DNA of 52,514 bases from Treponema sp. (GCA_022510905.1 JAFLSN010000016.1:1-52514); one strand, 5' to 3'; positions 33,124-42,429 are shown, numbered from the stretch's first letter. Notes: generated from the sequence alone by a model not told the origin. A program made the numbers and translations.

Positions 33124-33310
33124 GTAGATTTTCTACTTTACTGCTTTCAGCTGTTTCGGGTAAAATAGAAAACCTACCGGCCAGCCGCAGCCCTCGGGAG
33201 CAAGGTGGATTTTCTGCTTTGCTGCCGCCAGCGGTTTCGGGCAAGATAGAAAACCTACCGGCCGGCCGCAGCCCTCGGGGGCAAGATAGATTTTCTACTT
33301 TGCCGCCATG
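33124..33310 (+). repeat. 81-bp tandem repeat in the divergent promoter region
   Basis: Units start at 33124, 33205 and 33286; the third is cut short. The unit contains TAGATTTTCTACTTT, then TAGAAAACCTACCGGCC and GCCGCAGCCCTCGGG. Unit 1 opens in a perfect 8-bp hairpin AAAGTAGA/TCTACTTT (33121-33128 with 33132-33139). The repeat lies between the divergent starts of the uridine kinase and lysR, where LysR regulators usually bind. It is not coding: the frame through it on the minus strand has no supported start. Confidence 0.85.
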
Positions 33311-33357
33311 ACTTGCAGGACGGTAGAAAATATTTTTATCACAAAAAGGAGGCATGA

Positions 33358-34239
33358 ATGGAACACGCCCAGCTGCGATATTTTCTGGAAGCCGCGCGCC
33401 TGCAGCACATAACCCGCGCCGCGGAGCTGCTCCACGTGGCCCAGCCGGCGCTCACACAGGCGATCCACCGTCTGGAAGCCGAGCTTGAGCTTCCTCTTTT
33501 TGCCCCGAAAGGCCGGAACATAGTGCTTACGCCCTACGGAGAATATTTTTACAAAAAGCTCCAGCCGCTCATGCAGAGCCTGGACGACCTTCCTCGGGAA
33601 CTGCGCACAATGGCGCGCCTTGAAGATGCCGCCGTGCACATCAACGTACTTGCCGCCCCGTCGCTTGTGGCGGAGGCAGTCGCTGAATACCGGGGCATCG
33701 ATGATTCAGTCCGCATTGAAGTCCATCAGAACGAGCAGCACGACCTGTTCGACATCGGGGTTGCCACGCGCACTTTTTTCCAGCAGCCGGAACAGGAGAT
33801 GGACGGCTCGTTCGTGTGCACGGAAGACATCTGCCTTGCGGTGCCGGACATTCCTCGCTTCCAGGGAAAAAAAACGGTTGCCCTGAAAGATGTGCGCCAT
33901 GAGAATTTTGTTTCGCAGGAATGCTCCCGCCAGCTGCGTTCCATATGCGAAAGATACTGCGCCAGCGCAGGATTTTCCCCGAACATCATTTTTGAAGGAG
34001 ACAGCCCCTCGGCCGTAAAGAACATGGTTTCGGCTGGCATCGGCGTCGGGTTTTGGCCCCGCTTTTCCTGGGGAAGAATGGACACCGACCGGGTGCTGCT
34101 GCTTGAGATCGAAGATCCGCCTTTCAGCAGGGACATTTTGGTAACGTACAAAAAAAACAAGCAGGACAACACGAAAGTCGAGGCGTTCTTTGGTTTTCTG
34201 ACCGGCTATTTCCGGAACGCATCATGCCGCAGTCGCTGA
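33358..34239 (+). CDS. LysR-family transcriptional regulator
   Basis: 293 residues. The N-terminal winged helix-turn-helix is classic: MEHAQLRYFLEAARLQHITRAAELLHVAQPALTQAIHRLE (two halves), residues 1-60. The remainder is the two-lobed effector domain, ending near 285. AAAGGAGG lies 6 nt before the ATG. LysR regulators usually control a divergent gene and themselves; here the divergent gene is the uridine kinase-like gene, with a tandem repeat between. The effector is unknown. Gene and family are firm. Confidence 0.92.
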   Translation: MEHAQLRYFLEAARLQHITRAAELLHVAQPALTQAIHRLEAELELPLFAPKGRNIVLTPYGEYFYKKLQPLMQSLDDLPRELRTMARLEDAAVHINVLAAPSLVAEAVAEYRGIDDSVRIEVHQNEQHDLFDIGVATRTFFQQPEQEMDGSFVCTEDICLAVPDIPRFQGKKTVALKDVRHENFVSQECSRQLRSICERYCASAGFSPNIIFEGDSPSAVKNMVSAGIGVGFWPRFSWGRMDTDRVLLLEIEDPPFSRDILVTYKKNKQDNTKVEAFFGFLTGYFRNASCRSR

Positions 34240-34493
34240 CATTCCGGGTTCCGCGCTTTTGTCAGCATGAACTTGAGAAATCCCGCGCCCTGAATATTCT
34301 GCGGGCCTTCGTGCTGCCATGCGGCCTGGAGGAAAATGTCGTTGCTGCACGGCCGGCCGTTCTGCTTGTTCGAAAGCTTCGGGTTCATGTTCATTTTGAG
34401 AGTGACAGAACTTGTTTTTTTTGATATGCTTGGAGCACCGTCTGCGTCAGGTTTTGGACCAGGACATTCGGGCGGTGTTCTGGAGGTGTCCGT
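34240..34493. other. Region upstream of the adenylate cyclase
   Basis: About 250 bp. A GATATGCT at about 34420 preceded by a T8 tract could be a -10 region. A good ribosome-binding site GGAGGTG sits 5 nt before the cyclase ATG. No other feature was seen. Confidence 0.4.
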
Positions 34494-37400
34494 ATGTCTG
34501 TGTCGCGTTTTGTGCGCATGGCCCTTGGATGCGCGCTTTTGTGTGCCGCTGCCGCTGTGCCGTCTGTCCCCGCCGCTGCCGAAAGCTCCGGGAAACGCGA
34601 TACGTTTCTGGACGATTTTGAAAGCCGCGCATGGGCTTCCGGCGAAGGGCTTCCGGGAAACATGCTCACAGACGTTATCCAGGATTCTCTGGGCTACCTG
34701 TATATCGGCACATACGAAGGGCTTGTGCGCTTTGACGGCGTGGAATTCGTCACGCTCAACAGCACCTACGACCCGGCTTTCAGTTTCATGTCCGTGCGCT
34801 CCCTGCATCATGACAGCGGGCGCAACATCTGGGTAGGCACCAACGATGAAGGGCTTGTGCGCATTTCTCCGGCCGGCGAGGTCGCCGTGTTCACCATGGA
34901 CGACGGGCTTCCAAGCAATTCCGTACGCGCCATTTCGGAAGATTTGAGCGGCAACGTCTGGGTGGGCACATCGAGCGGCGTGGCCTGCATCACCCAGGCC
35001 GGAAGTATTCTGAGGCCGGACGGTCTTGAATCCTACGACGATGAGCAAATCATGGTGGCAGCCATGTACTGCGACACGGCAGGAAGAATCTGGATTTCCA
35101 GCGCCAAGCCGAATTCCCTGTACTACTACACTGAAAACCGTTTTGTGCGCTACAGCGGAATCAGCTCCGTTTCAAACCCTGTGGTGACCGCCATCGCCCA
35201 GGACTCCCGGGGCGCGTTCTGGTTTGGCGTTTCGCCCCATCTTGCGGTGCGCGTCGAGTCTGGTTCCGAGAAGCTGTACGACATCGGTTCGGGAAAGCAG
35301 CCCGGCACCTCCGTGCAGTCGATTTATCCCGACACGAACGGAAACATATGGTTCGCGCTAGACAGCGATGTAACCATACTGCACAACGGGAAGCTGTACT
35401 ACTACTACCAGCAGAAAGGGCTCCTGAACAGCAATGTGAAGCGCATCCTGGAAGACCGGGAGGGCAACATATGGTTTGTGACCGACCGTGGCGGCCTTGA
35501 AAAGCTGAGCCTCGCAAAATTCAAGACCCAGACGCTTCCCACGGCCGTGAACGCCATCACGGAAGACGAAGAGCGCGGTGTGTTCTGGCTTGGAACCGAC
35601 AGCGGACTGTTGTGCTACGATGAGAATCTGAATCCTGTGGAGAATTCGATCACACGCGCATGTGCCAACGTGCGTATAAGGCATGTAGGGCTTACCGCAG
35701 GCGGCGACCTTCTGGTGGGCACATACGACAGGCTGGGGCAGTTGCGGTTCAACAGGAACGGTTCCGTGCAGGGCTGGAACGCCGAGAACGGCCTTGCGGT
35801 GGACAGGGTGCGTGTCGCCATGGAAGCTGGGAACGGAGACCTGTACATCGGCACCACCATGGGGCTAGACATCGTTGACCATGAGACAGGCGTTTTAAAA
35901 CACTTGAACCGCGAAAGCGGTCTTCCGCATGACTACATCATGTGCATGTACGAAGATTCTGCAGGAACGCTGTGGTTCGGAACAGACGGCGGCGGCGTTT
36001 TTACGCTCAAAGACGGCGAGCTTGACCGTGGCTACACAACGGAAGACGGACTTGCCGGAAACGTGATTTTTAAAATCGAAGAGCTTCGTCCCGGAGAGAT
36101 ATGGATATGCACCGGTACAGGCATTTCGCGTTTCAAGGACAATTCGTTCTTTACATTCAATGCGGCAAACGGGCTCGGCACAGGCTCTGTGTTCCAGATG
36201 CTGCTGGACTACACCGGCCATGTGTGGATGACAAGCAACCGTGGCATTTCTTCCGTGCTGCTTTCTTCGCTCGAAGACGTGGCGAACGGCATTTCCGAAA
36301 AAGCCACGGCACGTTTTTTTTCGCGCTCTGACGGCATCCGCTCAGGAGGAGTCACATCGACATCTGTTTCGATGAAAGACAGGCTTGGGCGCATCTGGTT
36401 CACGCTGATCGACGGCTTTGCCATCTACGACCCGGTGAAAGTTGCGTCGAACAAATCCGTGCCGGTGATTCATGTCCAGAAAATCACGGTGGACAATGAA
36501 GTCCGTGCCTGCAACGGGGAGACCATCGTGCTTCCCCCCGAGGCAAAGCGCCTGAACATAAAATACACGGGGCTGAGCTTTGTGTCGTCTGACCAGATAC
36601 TGTTCAGCTACAAGCTCGCAGGTTTCGACTCTGAATATTCCGAATGGACGTTGGACCGTTCTGTTTCGTATACAAACCTTAAGCCGGGAAACTACCGCTT
36701 CACCGTGAGGGCCGAAAACAGCGACGACGTGGCATCTCCGCTTTCAGATGCGCTGGTGATAAAAAAGCTTCCGTACTTTTGGCAGCTCTGGTATTTCTGG
36801 TTCGCCGTGATTCTTATGGTCCTTGCAACGGCGGCGCTTGTCGTGCGGAACCGGTTCAGAAGGCTCAGCATGTACAAGGTGAGGCTTGAACGCGAGGTCG
36901 TGCGGCAGACCGAGGAGCTGCACAGGAAAAACGGCATGCTCGAAGATTATGTGCTGGAGCTGAGAACAAAAACGGAGGAACTGCAGAAAGAAAAAGAACG
37001 CTCGGAAAACCTCCTCTTGAACATACTTCCGCCTTCGGTTGCCAAGGAGCTCTCCGAAAACCCCGACAAGGTAATCGCGAACCAGTGCGACAATGCGAGC
37101 GTCCTGTTCGCGGACATAGCAGGCTTTACAAGCCTTTCCTCGTACCTCCGCGCAAACGACATCGTGCGGCTGCTGAACGACCTGTTCTGCAGGTTCGACT
37201 CCCTTGTTAAAGATGATTCTGTTGAAAAAATCAAGACGATCGGCGACTGCTACATGGCTGCCTGCGGGCTGTTTTCAGGCGATTCCTGCACGTGCGCAAG
37301 ACGGATGGTGAGTTTTGCAATGCAGATGTTTGAAAAACTCCGTGAATTCAACCGCGAGAGTCCCATCAAGCTCCAGATGCGCGTAGGCATAAACACAGGC

Positions 37401-37637
37401 ATGCTTATCGCGGGCGTTATCGGAAAGACCAAATTCATATACGACATATGGGGAGACACAGTGAACGTGGCAAGCCGGATGGAAAGCACGGGCGTTCCCG
37501 GAAAAATCCATGTCACAGAGGCGACTTACGCCCTTACAAAAGGGCAGTTTTCATACGGAAATTCGGTAGATGTTGAAGTGAAAGGAAAAGGCACCATGAA
37601 GACATACTTCATGGACGGTCTGACTTCGGCATCCTGA
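34494..37637 (+). CDS. Membrane adenylate cyclase with periplasmic propeller sensor
   Basis: 1047 residues. Signal peptide 1-30. Residues about 40-650 are about 14 two-component-regulator-type propeller repeats (e.g. GLPGNMLTDVIQDSLGYLYIG, EDREGNIWFVTDRGGLEKL), then a Y_Y_Y beta domain (about 680-755, KLAGFDSEYSEWTLD). One membrane helix (about 762-785), a coiled coil, then a class III cyclase (about 865-1040). Metal Asp are in LFADIAGF and TIGD; the adenine-selecting Lys is in EKIKTIGD and Asp in YDIWGD; the transition-state Asn and Arg are in VNVASRME. All catalytic residues for adenylate cyclase are present. It should turn an external ligand into cAMP. Confidence 0.92.
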   Translation: MSVSRFVRMALGCALLCAAAAVPSVPAAAESSGKRDTFLDDFESRAWASGEGLPGNMLTDVIQDSLGYLYIGTYEGLVRFDGVEFVTLNSTYDPAFSFMSVRSLHHDSGRNIWVGTNDEGLVRISPAGEVAVFTMDDGLPSNSVRAISEDLSGNVWVGTSSGVACITQAGSILRPDGLESYDDEQIMVAAMYCDTAGRIWISSAKPNSLYYYTENRFVRYSGISSVSNPVVTAIAQDSRGAFWFGVSPHLAVRVESGSEKLYDIGSGKQPGTSVQSIYPDTNGNIWFALDSDVTILHNGKLYYYYQQKGLLNSNVKRILEDREGNIWFVTDRGGLEKLSLAKFKTQTLPTAVNAITEDEERGVFWLGTDSGLLCYDENLNPVENSITRACANVRIRHVGLTAGGDLLVGTYDRLGQLRFNRNGSVQGWNAENGLAVDRVRVAMEAGNGDLYIGTTMGLDIVDHETGVLKHLNRESGLPHDYIMCMYEDSAGTLWFGTDGGGVFTLKDGELDRGYTTEDGLAGNVIFKIEELRPGEIWICTGTGISRFKDNSFFTFNAANGLGTGSVFQMLLDYTGHVWMTSNRGISSVLLSSLEDVANGISEKATARFFSRSDGIRSGGVTSTSVSMKDRLGRIWFTLIDGFAIYDPVKVASNKSVPVIHVQKITVDNEVRACNGETIVLPPEAKRLNIKYTGLSFVSSDQILFSYKLAGFDSEYSEWTLDRSVSYTNLKPGNYRFTVRAENSDDVASPLSDALVIKKLPYFWQLWYFWFAVILMVLATAALVVRNRFRRLSMYKVRLEREVVRQTEELHRKNGMLEDYVLELRTKTEELQKEKERSENLLLNILPPSVAKELSENPDKVIANQCDNASVLFADIAGFTSLSSYLRANDIVRLLNDLFCRFDSLVKDDSVEKIKTIGDCYMAACGLFSGDSCTCARRMVSFAMQMFEKLREFNRESPIKLQMRVGINTGMLIAGVIGKTKFIYDIWGDTVNVASRMESTGVPGKIHVTEATYALTKGQFSYGNSVDVEVKGKGTMKTYFMDGLTSAS

Positions 37638-37652
37638 CGATTCCGCGCTTTG

Positions 37653-37677
37653 GCATGGCAAAATATTTTTGTCATGC
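37653..37677 (+). terminator. Hairpin just after the adenylate cyclase
   Basis: An 11-bp stem GCATGGCAAAA/TTTTGTCATGC (one G-U pair) with a 3-nt TAT loop, 15 nt after the stop. There is no T-run after it other than TAT, so it may act as a 3' stabiliser or weak terminator. Confidence 0.6.
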
Positions 37678-37679
37678 TA

Positions 37680-37708
37680 TTGCCCAACCGCGATTAAACG
37701 GGTATATT
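37680..37708 (+). promoter_or_regulatory. Candidate suf operon promoter
   Basis: TTGCCC (37680-37685), 17-bp spacer, TATATT (37703-37708). Its -10 box lies inside the inverted repeat GGGTAT...ATACCC, so the hairpin could be an operator. The leader to sufC would be about 130 nt. Confidence 0.6.
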
Positions 37709-37727
37709 GAGCAATACCCAGTTTTTT
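37700..37727 (+). terminator. Inverted repeat plus T-run: terminator or operator before suf
   Basis: GGGTAT (37700-37705) pairs with ATACCC (37714-37719) around an 8-nt loop, followed by AGTTTTTT. As RNA it is a weak Rho-independent terminator for the cyclase; as DNA it overlaps the candidate suf -10 box and start point. Confidence 0.55.
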
Positions 37728-37751
37728 AGTAGTTAATAGGGTGCCTCTTGG

Positions 37752-37764
37752 CCGGACTGTCCGG
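37752..37764. promoter_or_regulatory. Palindrome in the suf leader
   Basis: A perfect 6-bp palindrome CCGGAC-T-GTCCGG about 84 bp before the sufC start. It could be an operator or a small RNA hairpin; GGGTGCC and GGCGCC flank it. Confidence 0.45.
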
Positions 37765-37847
37765 TGCAGGGCGCCTTTCACTTTGACAGGCTGGAACGGC
37801 CTGCGTCCATGCGGGGCGCGGCCCGTCCAGTGGCATGGGAGAACCGT

Positions 37848-38684
37848 ATGGCTGACAGCTTGCTTTCAATTAAGAACCTCACCGCCTGCATCGGTGAAAA
37901 GACAATCCTGCACGACATTTCTCTTTCCGTGGATCGAGGGGAAACCCATGTCCTCATGGGACCGAACGGCGCAGGTAAATCCACCCTTGGATACACGCTG
38001 ATGGGAAATCCTGACTACACCGTGAGGCAGGGTAGCATTGTGTTTGACGGCGCCGACATAACAGCGAAGGAGGCTGACGAGCGAGCCAAGGCGGGCCTTT
38101 TTTTGAGCTTCCAGGACCCTCTTGAAGTGCCGGGGCTCACGCTGGAGTCGTTTGTCAGATCCAGCCTCCAGCAAGTGTCGGGCGCACGGGTCAAGCTTGT
38201 TTCGTTTAAAAAAGAGCTCGAGGAAGCCATGGACATCCTGCACATGGATCACGCCTACGCCGCGCGGGATTTGAACGTAGGGTTTTCAGGCGGCGAGAAA
38301 AAGAAGAGCGAGATTCTCCAGCTTTTCATGCTGAAGCCATCTCTTGCCATACTTGACGAAACGGACTCCGGCCTCGATGTTGATGCCGTGCGCACCGTGA
38401 GCCAGTGCATACGCGAGTACCAGACCCGCATGAACGGAGCGCTTCTTGTGATAACCCATTCCACAAGGATCCTGGAAAGCCTGCACGTTGACCATACCCA
38501 TGTCATGGTGAAGGGGCGCATCGTGCACTCAGGCGGTGCCTCCGTGGTGCAGGAAGTGAATGAGCACGGTTTTGACCCGTTCATTCCGCAGGAAATAAAA
38601 GACGCGGAACGCAGGGAACGCCTTGCCGCCGCCGCAAAAGCCGCCATGGACGCCGTAAAATCCGCTTCTGGAACGGAGGCATAG
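37848..38684 (+). CDS. sufC: SufC, ATPase of the Fe-S assembly scaffold
   Basis: 278 residues from the ATG at 37848 (GGGAGA upstream); the frame extends to 37764 but that part is not SufC-like. Walker A GPNGAGKST, Q-loop FLSFQDPLEVPG, signature FSGGEKKKSEILQ, Walker B LAILDETDSGLD and H-loop LLVITHSTR are all present and typical of SufC (SGGEKKRxE). SufC forms the SufBC2D complex with SufB and SufD. A charged C-terminal extension of about 28 residues is not usual. It is the first gene of sufCBDS. Confidence 0.95.
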   Translation: MADSLLSIKNLTACIGEKTILHDISLSVDRGETHVLMGPNGAGKSTLGYTLMGNPDYTVRQGSIVFDGADITAKEADERAKAGLFLSFQDPLEVPGLTLESFVRSSLQQVSGARVKLVSFKKELEEAMDILHMDHAYAARDLNVGFSGGEKKKSEILQLFMLKPSLAILDETDSGLDVDAVRTVSQCIREYQTRMNGALLVITHSTRILESLHVDHTHVMVKGRIVHSGGASVVQEVNEHGFDPFIPQEIKDAERRERLAAAAKAAMDAVKSASGTEA

Positions 38685-38690
38685 ACTGAA

Positions 38691-40103
38691 ATGGCAGATG
38701 AGAAGACGCAGGTTTCAGACATAGACCGCTCCCGCTACGATTTCCGCTACGAAGAAAGTGACACGGATTTTTACAGAATCCAAAACGGCCTTGATGAATC
38801 GATCGTGCGCCGCATAAGCGAAGAAAAGCATGATCCTGACTGGATGCGCGAGTTCCGGCTGAAATCGCTTGCCATCTACAACCGGATGTCCGTGCCTGAC
38901 TGGGGCCCGGACATCAAGGATCTTGACATCCAGAAAATCGTTACGTATGTGAAGCCGAAGACCGAAATGGCCGCGAGGTGGGATGACGTTCCTGCCGACA
39001 TAAAAGACACGTTCGAAAAGCTTGGAATTCCAGAAGCCGAACGGAGGAGCCTCGCCGGGGTTGGCGCACAGTACGACAGCGAGCTTGTTTACCACAATGT
39101 AAAAGACGAAGTTTCTGAGCAGGGTGTCGTCTATACCGACATGGAAAGCGCCCTCACCGGGGAATACGCAGGGCTTGTGCGTGAGCATTTTATGCATCTT
39201 GTTCCGCCTTCCGACCACAAGTTTGCCGCCCTGCACGGAGCGGTGTGGAGCGGAGGCAGCTTTGTGTATGTGCCCAAAGGCGTGCATGTAAAGATTCCGC
39301 TCCAGTCATACTTCCGTTTGAACGCGGCTGGTGCAGGCCAGTTCGAGCACACGCTTATCATCGTGGACGAAGGCGCGGATCTGCACTTTATAGAAGGCTG
39401 CTCCGCGCCCAAGTACAATGTTGCGAACCTGCACGCGGGCTGCGTGGAGCTGTATGTCGCGAAAAACGCCCATCTTCGATACAGCACCATTGAGAACTGG
39501 TCCAAGAACATGTACAACCTGAACACAAAACGGGCCATCGTTGCAGACGGAGGCAAGATGGAATGGGTGAGCGGAAGCTTCGGAAGCCACATTTCCTATC
39601 TTTATCCGACCACCATTTTGAAAGGCGACCATTCCCTGTGCGAGTTCACGGGAATAACGTTCGCAGGAAAAGGCCAGAACCTCGACACAGGTGCCAAGAT
39701 GATTCACTCGGGGCGATATACGTCAAGTGTCATAAACACCAAGTCGATCAGCAAGAGCGGCGGCCGCTCCACATACCGCTCCGCCATAGTGGTGAACAGG
39801 CAGGCCGCACATGCGAAGGCAAGTGTTGACTGCCAGAGCCTCATGCTGGACGACCAGAGCCGCTCGGACACCGTACCTGCCATGAACATCCTCACAGACG
39901 ACTGCGACATCGGCCATGAAGCGAAAATCGGCCGCATTTCAAACAGAGCCATTTTTTATCTGATGAGCCGAGGCATCAGCGAAGAAGAAGCCCGTGCCAT
40001 GATTGTGAGCGGTTTTGCTAATCCCGTGAGCAAAGAGCTGCCGCTTGAATATGCGGTAGAAATGAACAACCTCATCCGCCTTGAGATGAAAGGAGCCCTC
40101 TGA
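38691..40103 (+). CDS. sufB: SufB, Fe-S cluster scaffold subunit
   Basis: 470 residues, the normal SufB length. Conserved blocks visible: GVYTDME-like AGVGAQYDSELVYHNVK, FVYVPKGVHVKIPLQSYFR, the DLHFIEGCSAP region with Cys, and SIVVNR-like SAIVVNRQAAHAKASVDCQS near the C-terminal beta-helix. With SufC and SufD it builds the cluster. The ATG follows the GGAGG of the sufC end by about 10 nt, 6 bp after the sufC stop. Stop overlaps sufD start (TGATG). Confidence 0.95.
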   Translation: MADEKTQVSDIDRSRYDFRYEESDTDFYRIQNGLDESIVRRISEEKHDPDWMREFRLKSLAIYNRMSVPDWGPDIKDLDIQKIVTYVKPKTEMAARWDDVPADIKDTFEKLGIPEAERRSLAGVGAQYDSELVYHNVKDEVSEQGVVYTDMESALTGEYAGLVREHFMHLVPPSDHKFAALHGAVWSGGSFVYVPKGVHVKIPLQSYFRLNAAGAGQFEHTLIIVDEGADLHFIEGCSAPKYNVANLHAGCVELYVAKNAHLRYSTIENWSKNMYNLNTKRAIVADGGKMEWVSGSFGSHISYLYPTTILKGDHSLCEFTGITFAGKGQNLDTGAKMIHSGRYTSSVINTKSISKSGGRSTYRSAIVVNRQAAHAKASVDCQSLMLDDQSRSDTVPAMNILTDDCDIGHEAKIGRISNRAIFYLMSRGISEEEARAMIVSGFANPVSKELPLEYAVEMNNLIRLEMKGAL

Positions 40104-41182
40104 TGGCCACAGCGCTAGATGTTGACGTAAACCAGTTTCCAAGCCTCACATGGCACCATCTTGCAATAAACCATGCGCATGTTTCAACCCGGCTTTCTCA
40201 CGAAGCTCCCCTTGAGGCTTCGCGGCTTCCGGAGGGGGTTTCCTGCACCGTGCATGCCGCCCCTAGCCAAGGCGCGGTCGCGATACAGACCGGGCTGGGA
40301 AGTCAGTTTGACAAGAACTTTGACGCTGTCTGCGCGGCGCTTTCTGTTCCTTGCCGCGAATTTTCTGTGCGCGAAGGAATCCGTGCTCCTTTCGTGTACT
40401 GTTCCGTTGCGCCGGAACCCGACTCGCAGACCGCGCTTGACACCCTCATAACGGCGGAAGAAGGAAGTGACAGTACGTTTGTGTTTGATTTTCATGCCGC
40501 AAAGACCGCAGGTGGCGCGTTCACAAGTCGCATCCGGGTAGACGCAAGGCAGAACGCAAGGGTGCATATTGTGACAGTGAACCTGCTTGGGCTTGGAACA
40601 ATCCATTGCAGCAGCCTTGGAACGACCGTTTCAGACGGCGCCTCCGTCCAGGTCACTTCGGTTGACATGGGGGGAGGCGAGGTGTACACGGGCGCTTTCC
40701 ACGACCTTTCAGGCTACCGTGCATGTGTGAACTCCAGGGCCTCTTATGTTGTGCGGGGAACACAGTCGCTCGACACAAACTACGTGGCCCGCCAGCGGGG
40801 ACGCGAAACCGAAAGCTCCATTGCCGTAAACGGGGTGGTGCTTGGCAGTGCCCAGAAGACATGGCGGGGCACGATAGATTTTGTAAAAGGCTGTGCCGGG
40901 GCAAAAGGTGACGAGCAGGAAGACGTGCTGCTTTCTGGCGACGCAGTGTTGAACAAAACGCTTCCCGTCATCCTGTGCGACGAGGAAGATGTGGAAGGCA
41001 GGCACGGTTCTTCAATCGGAAAGCTCGGAAAGGACATGCTGTTTTACCTGCAGAGCCGGGGCATCGACAGAAAAAACGCGATGGCACTCATGATTCACTC
41101 AAAAGTCAACGCCGTTTCCCGTTTTATTCCAGACAGCGCCCTTGTTGAACGCATCGAATCTTATCTTGAAGGAGCATTCTGA
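40103..41182 (+). CDS. sufD: SufD, Fe-S cluster assembly subunit
   Basis: 359 residues, a SufB-like beta-helix protein. Conserved blocks near the C-terminus include FVKGCAGAKGDEQEDVLLSGDAVLNKTLPVI (two halves), IGKLGKDMLFYLQSRGI and residues AMALMIHSKVNAV. It pairs with SufB; SufD is thought to help iron entry. It is shorter than usual (about 400-440) in the N-terminal variable region. It overlaps sufB and sufS by one base each, so the operon is tightly coupled. Confidence 0.9.
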   Translation: MATALDVDVNQFPSLTWHHLAINHAHVSTRLSHEAPLEASRLPEGVSCTVHAAPSQGAVAIQTGLGSQFDKNFDAVCAALSVPCREFSVREGIRAPFVYCSVAPEPDSQTALDTLITAEEGSDSTFVFDFHAAKTAGGAFTSRIRVDARQNARVHIVTVNLLGLGTIHCSSLGTTVSDGASVQVTSVDMGGGEVYTGAFHDLSGYRACVNSRASYVVRGTQSLDTNYVARQRGRETESSIAVNGVVLGSAQKTWRGTIDFVKGCAGAKGDEQEDVLLSGDAVLNKTLPVILCDEEDVEGRHGSSIGKLGKDMLFYLQSRGIDRKNAMALMIHSKVNAVSRFIPDSALVERIESYLEGAF

Positions 41183-42429
41183 TGGGAAAAGCGAGCACAG
41201 AGATACGGGACGATTTTCCGCTTTTTTCCAGTGCCGAAAATGCAGGCCTTGTTTATTTCGACAACGCGGCCACCACGCAGCGCCCGAGGCAGGTGATTGA
41301 GGCGATTTCAGATTTTTACAGGACTTCGAACGCGAACCCGCTTCGCGGTCTCTACGGGCTTTCGGTGCGCGCAACGGATGCATATGCAGCCTCAAGGCAC
41401 GCTGTGGCAAAGTTCATCAATGCCGCCGAAGACGCGGAGATTGTGTTCACGCGGAACGCCTCCGAAAGCCTCAACCTTGTCGCATACAGCTGGGGGCTTT
41501 CAAACATAGATGAAGGCGATGAAATCGTTGTAAGCTCAATGGAGCATCACTCAAACCTGCTTCCGTGGCAGATGGTGTGCGCGGCCAAACATGCAAAGCT
41601 GGTGTTCCTTGAATGCACCAACGAAGGTGTCATCAGCACCCAGGAATATGAATCAAAGATTACCGCGAACACAAAACTGGTCGCCATCACGCATGTGAGC
41701 AACGTGTTTGGCATCACTAACCCGGTCAAAGAAATCGCCGCATATGCGCATCGTGTAGGAAACGCAGGAAAGGGGGCCGTGGTGGTTGTGGACGGAGCCC
41801 AGAGTACGCCGCACCTTGCCGTTGACGTGCGGGCCCTTGATGCCGATTTTTTTGCCTTCAGCGCGCACAAACTGTGCGGCCCCATGGGAATAGGCGTACT
41901 GTATGGAAAGCGCCAGATTCTTGAGTCAATGCCTCCGTTTTTGCGTGGCGGTGAAATGATTGAATACGTGACAAGGGAGAGCGTTACATATGCGGAAATT
42001 CCGCATAAATTTGAAGCCGGCACCGTAAACGCGGCAGGAGCCGTGGGGCTTGCCGCAGCAATAAATTACATCACCGACATCGGCCTTGACACCATCGAGC
42101 AGAACGACAGCCGCCTTTCTTCTGCTCTCATGCAGGAAATGTCCGCGATTCCACACGTGCATATAATCGGAAGCCCTGACGCGCACCGGCATTGTGGCAT
42201 AGTCACTTTTACGATAGATGACGTGCACCCGCATGACATAGCTTCCATGCTTGACACGGAGCATATCGCAGTCCGTGCGGGCCACCACTGCGCCCAGCCG
42301 CTCATGCAGCAGCTCGGAGTCGGCAGCACTGCACGCGCGAGTCTTTACATGTACAATACAGACGCGGAAGTGCATGAATTTGTCCAAAAGCTTTCGCAGG
42401 TACGGGCCTGGGCAGGTCTTGCGGACTGA
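41182..42429 (+). CDS. sufS: SufS, cysteine desulfurase
   Basis: 415 residues, class V aminotransferase fold. PLP Lys is in FFAFSAHKLCGP, the phosphate region is in YFDNAATTQRP, and the catalytic Cys lies in VRAGHHCAQPLM near the C-terminus. The GEDEIV-type GDEIVVSSMEHHSNLLPWQ and VVVDGAQSTPH blocks are intact. It abstracts sulfur from cysteine and passes it to SufU for cluster assembly. It is the last gene of sufCBDS. No terminator was recognised directly after it. Confidence 0.95.
   Translation: MGKASTEIRDDFPLFSSAENAGLVYFDNAATTQRPRQVIEAISDFYRTSNANPLRGLYGLSVRATDAYAASRHAVAKFINAAEDAEIVFTRNASESLNLVAYSWGLSNIDEGDEIVVSSMEHHSNLLPWQMVCAAKHAKLVFLECTNEGVISTQEYESKITANTKLVAITHVSNVFGITNPVKEIAAYAHRVGNAGKGAVVVVDGAQSTPHLAVDVRALDADFFAFSAHKLCGPMGIGVLYGKRQILESMPPFLRGGEMIEYVTRESVTYAEIPHKFEAGTVNAAGAVGLAAAINYITDIGLDTIEQNDSRLSSALMQEMSAIPHVHIIGSPDAHRHCGIVTFTIDDVHPHDIASMLDTEHIAVRAGHHCAQPLMQQLGVGSTARASLYMYNTDAEVHEFVQKLSQVRAWAGLAD

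Noticed and set aside
33104..33355. An 83-codon minus-strand frame with repeated peptide GRFSILPETA
   Set aside because: It is the 81-bp DNA repeat read in frame; it overlaps the lysR leader and has no start context.
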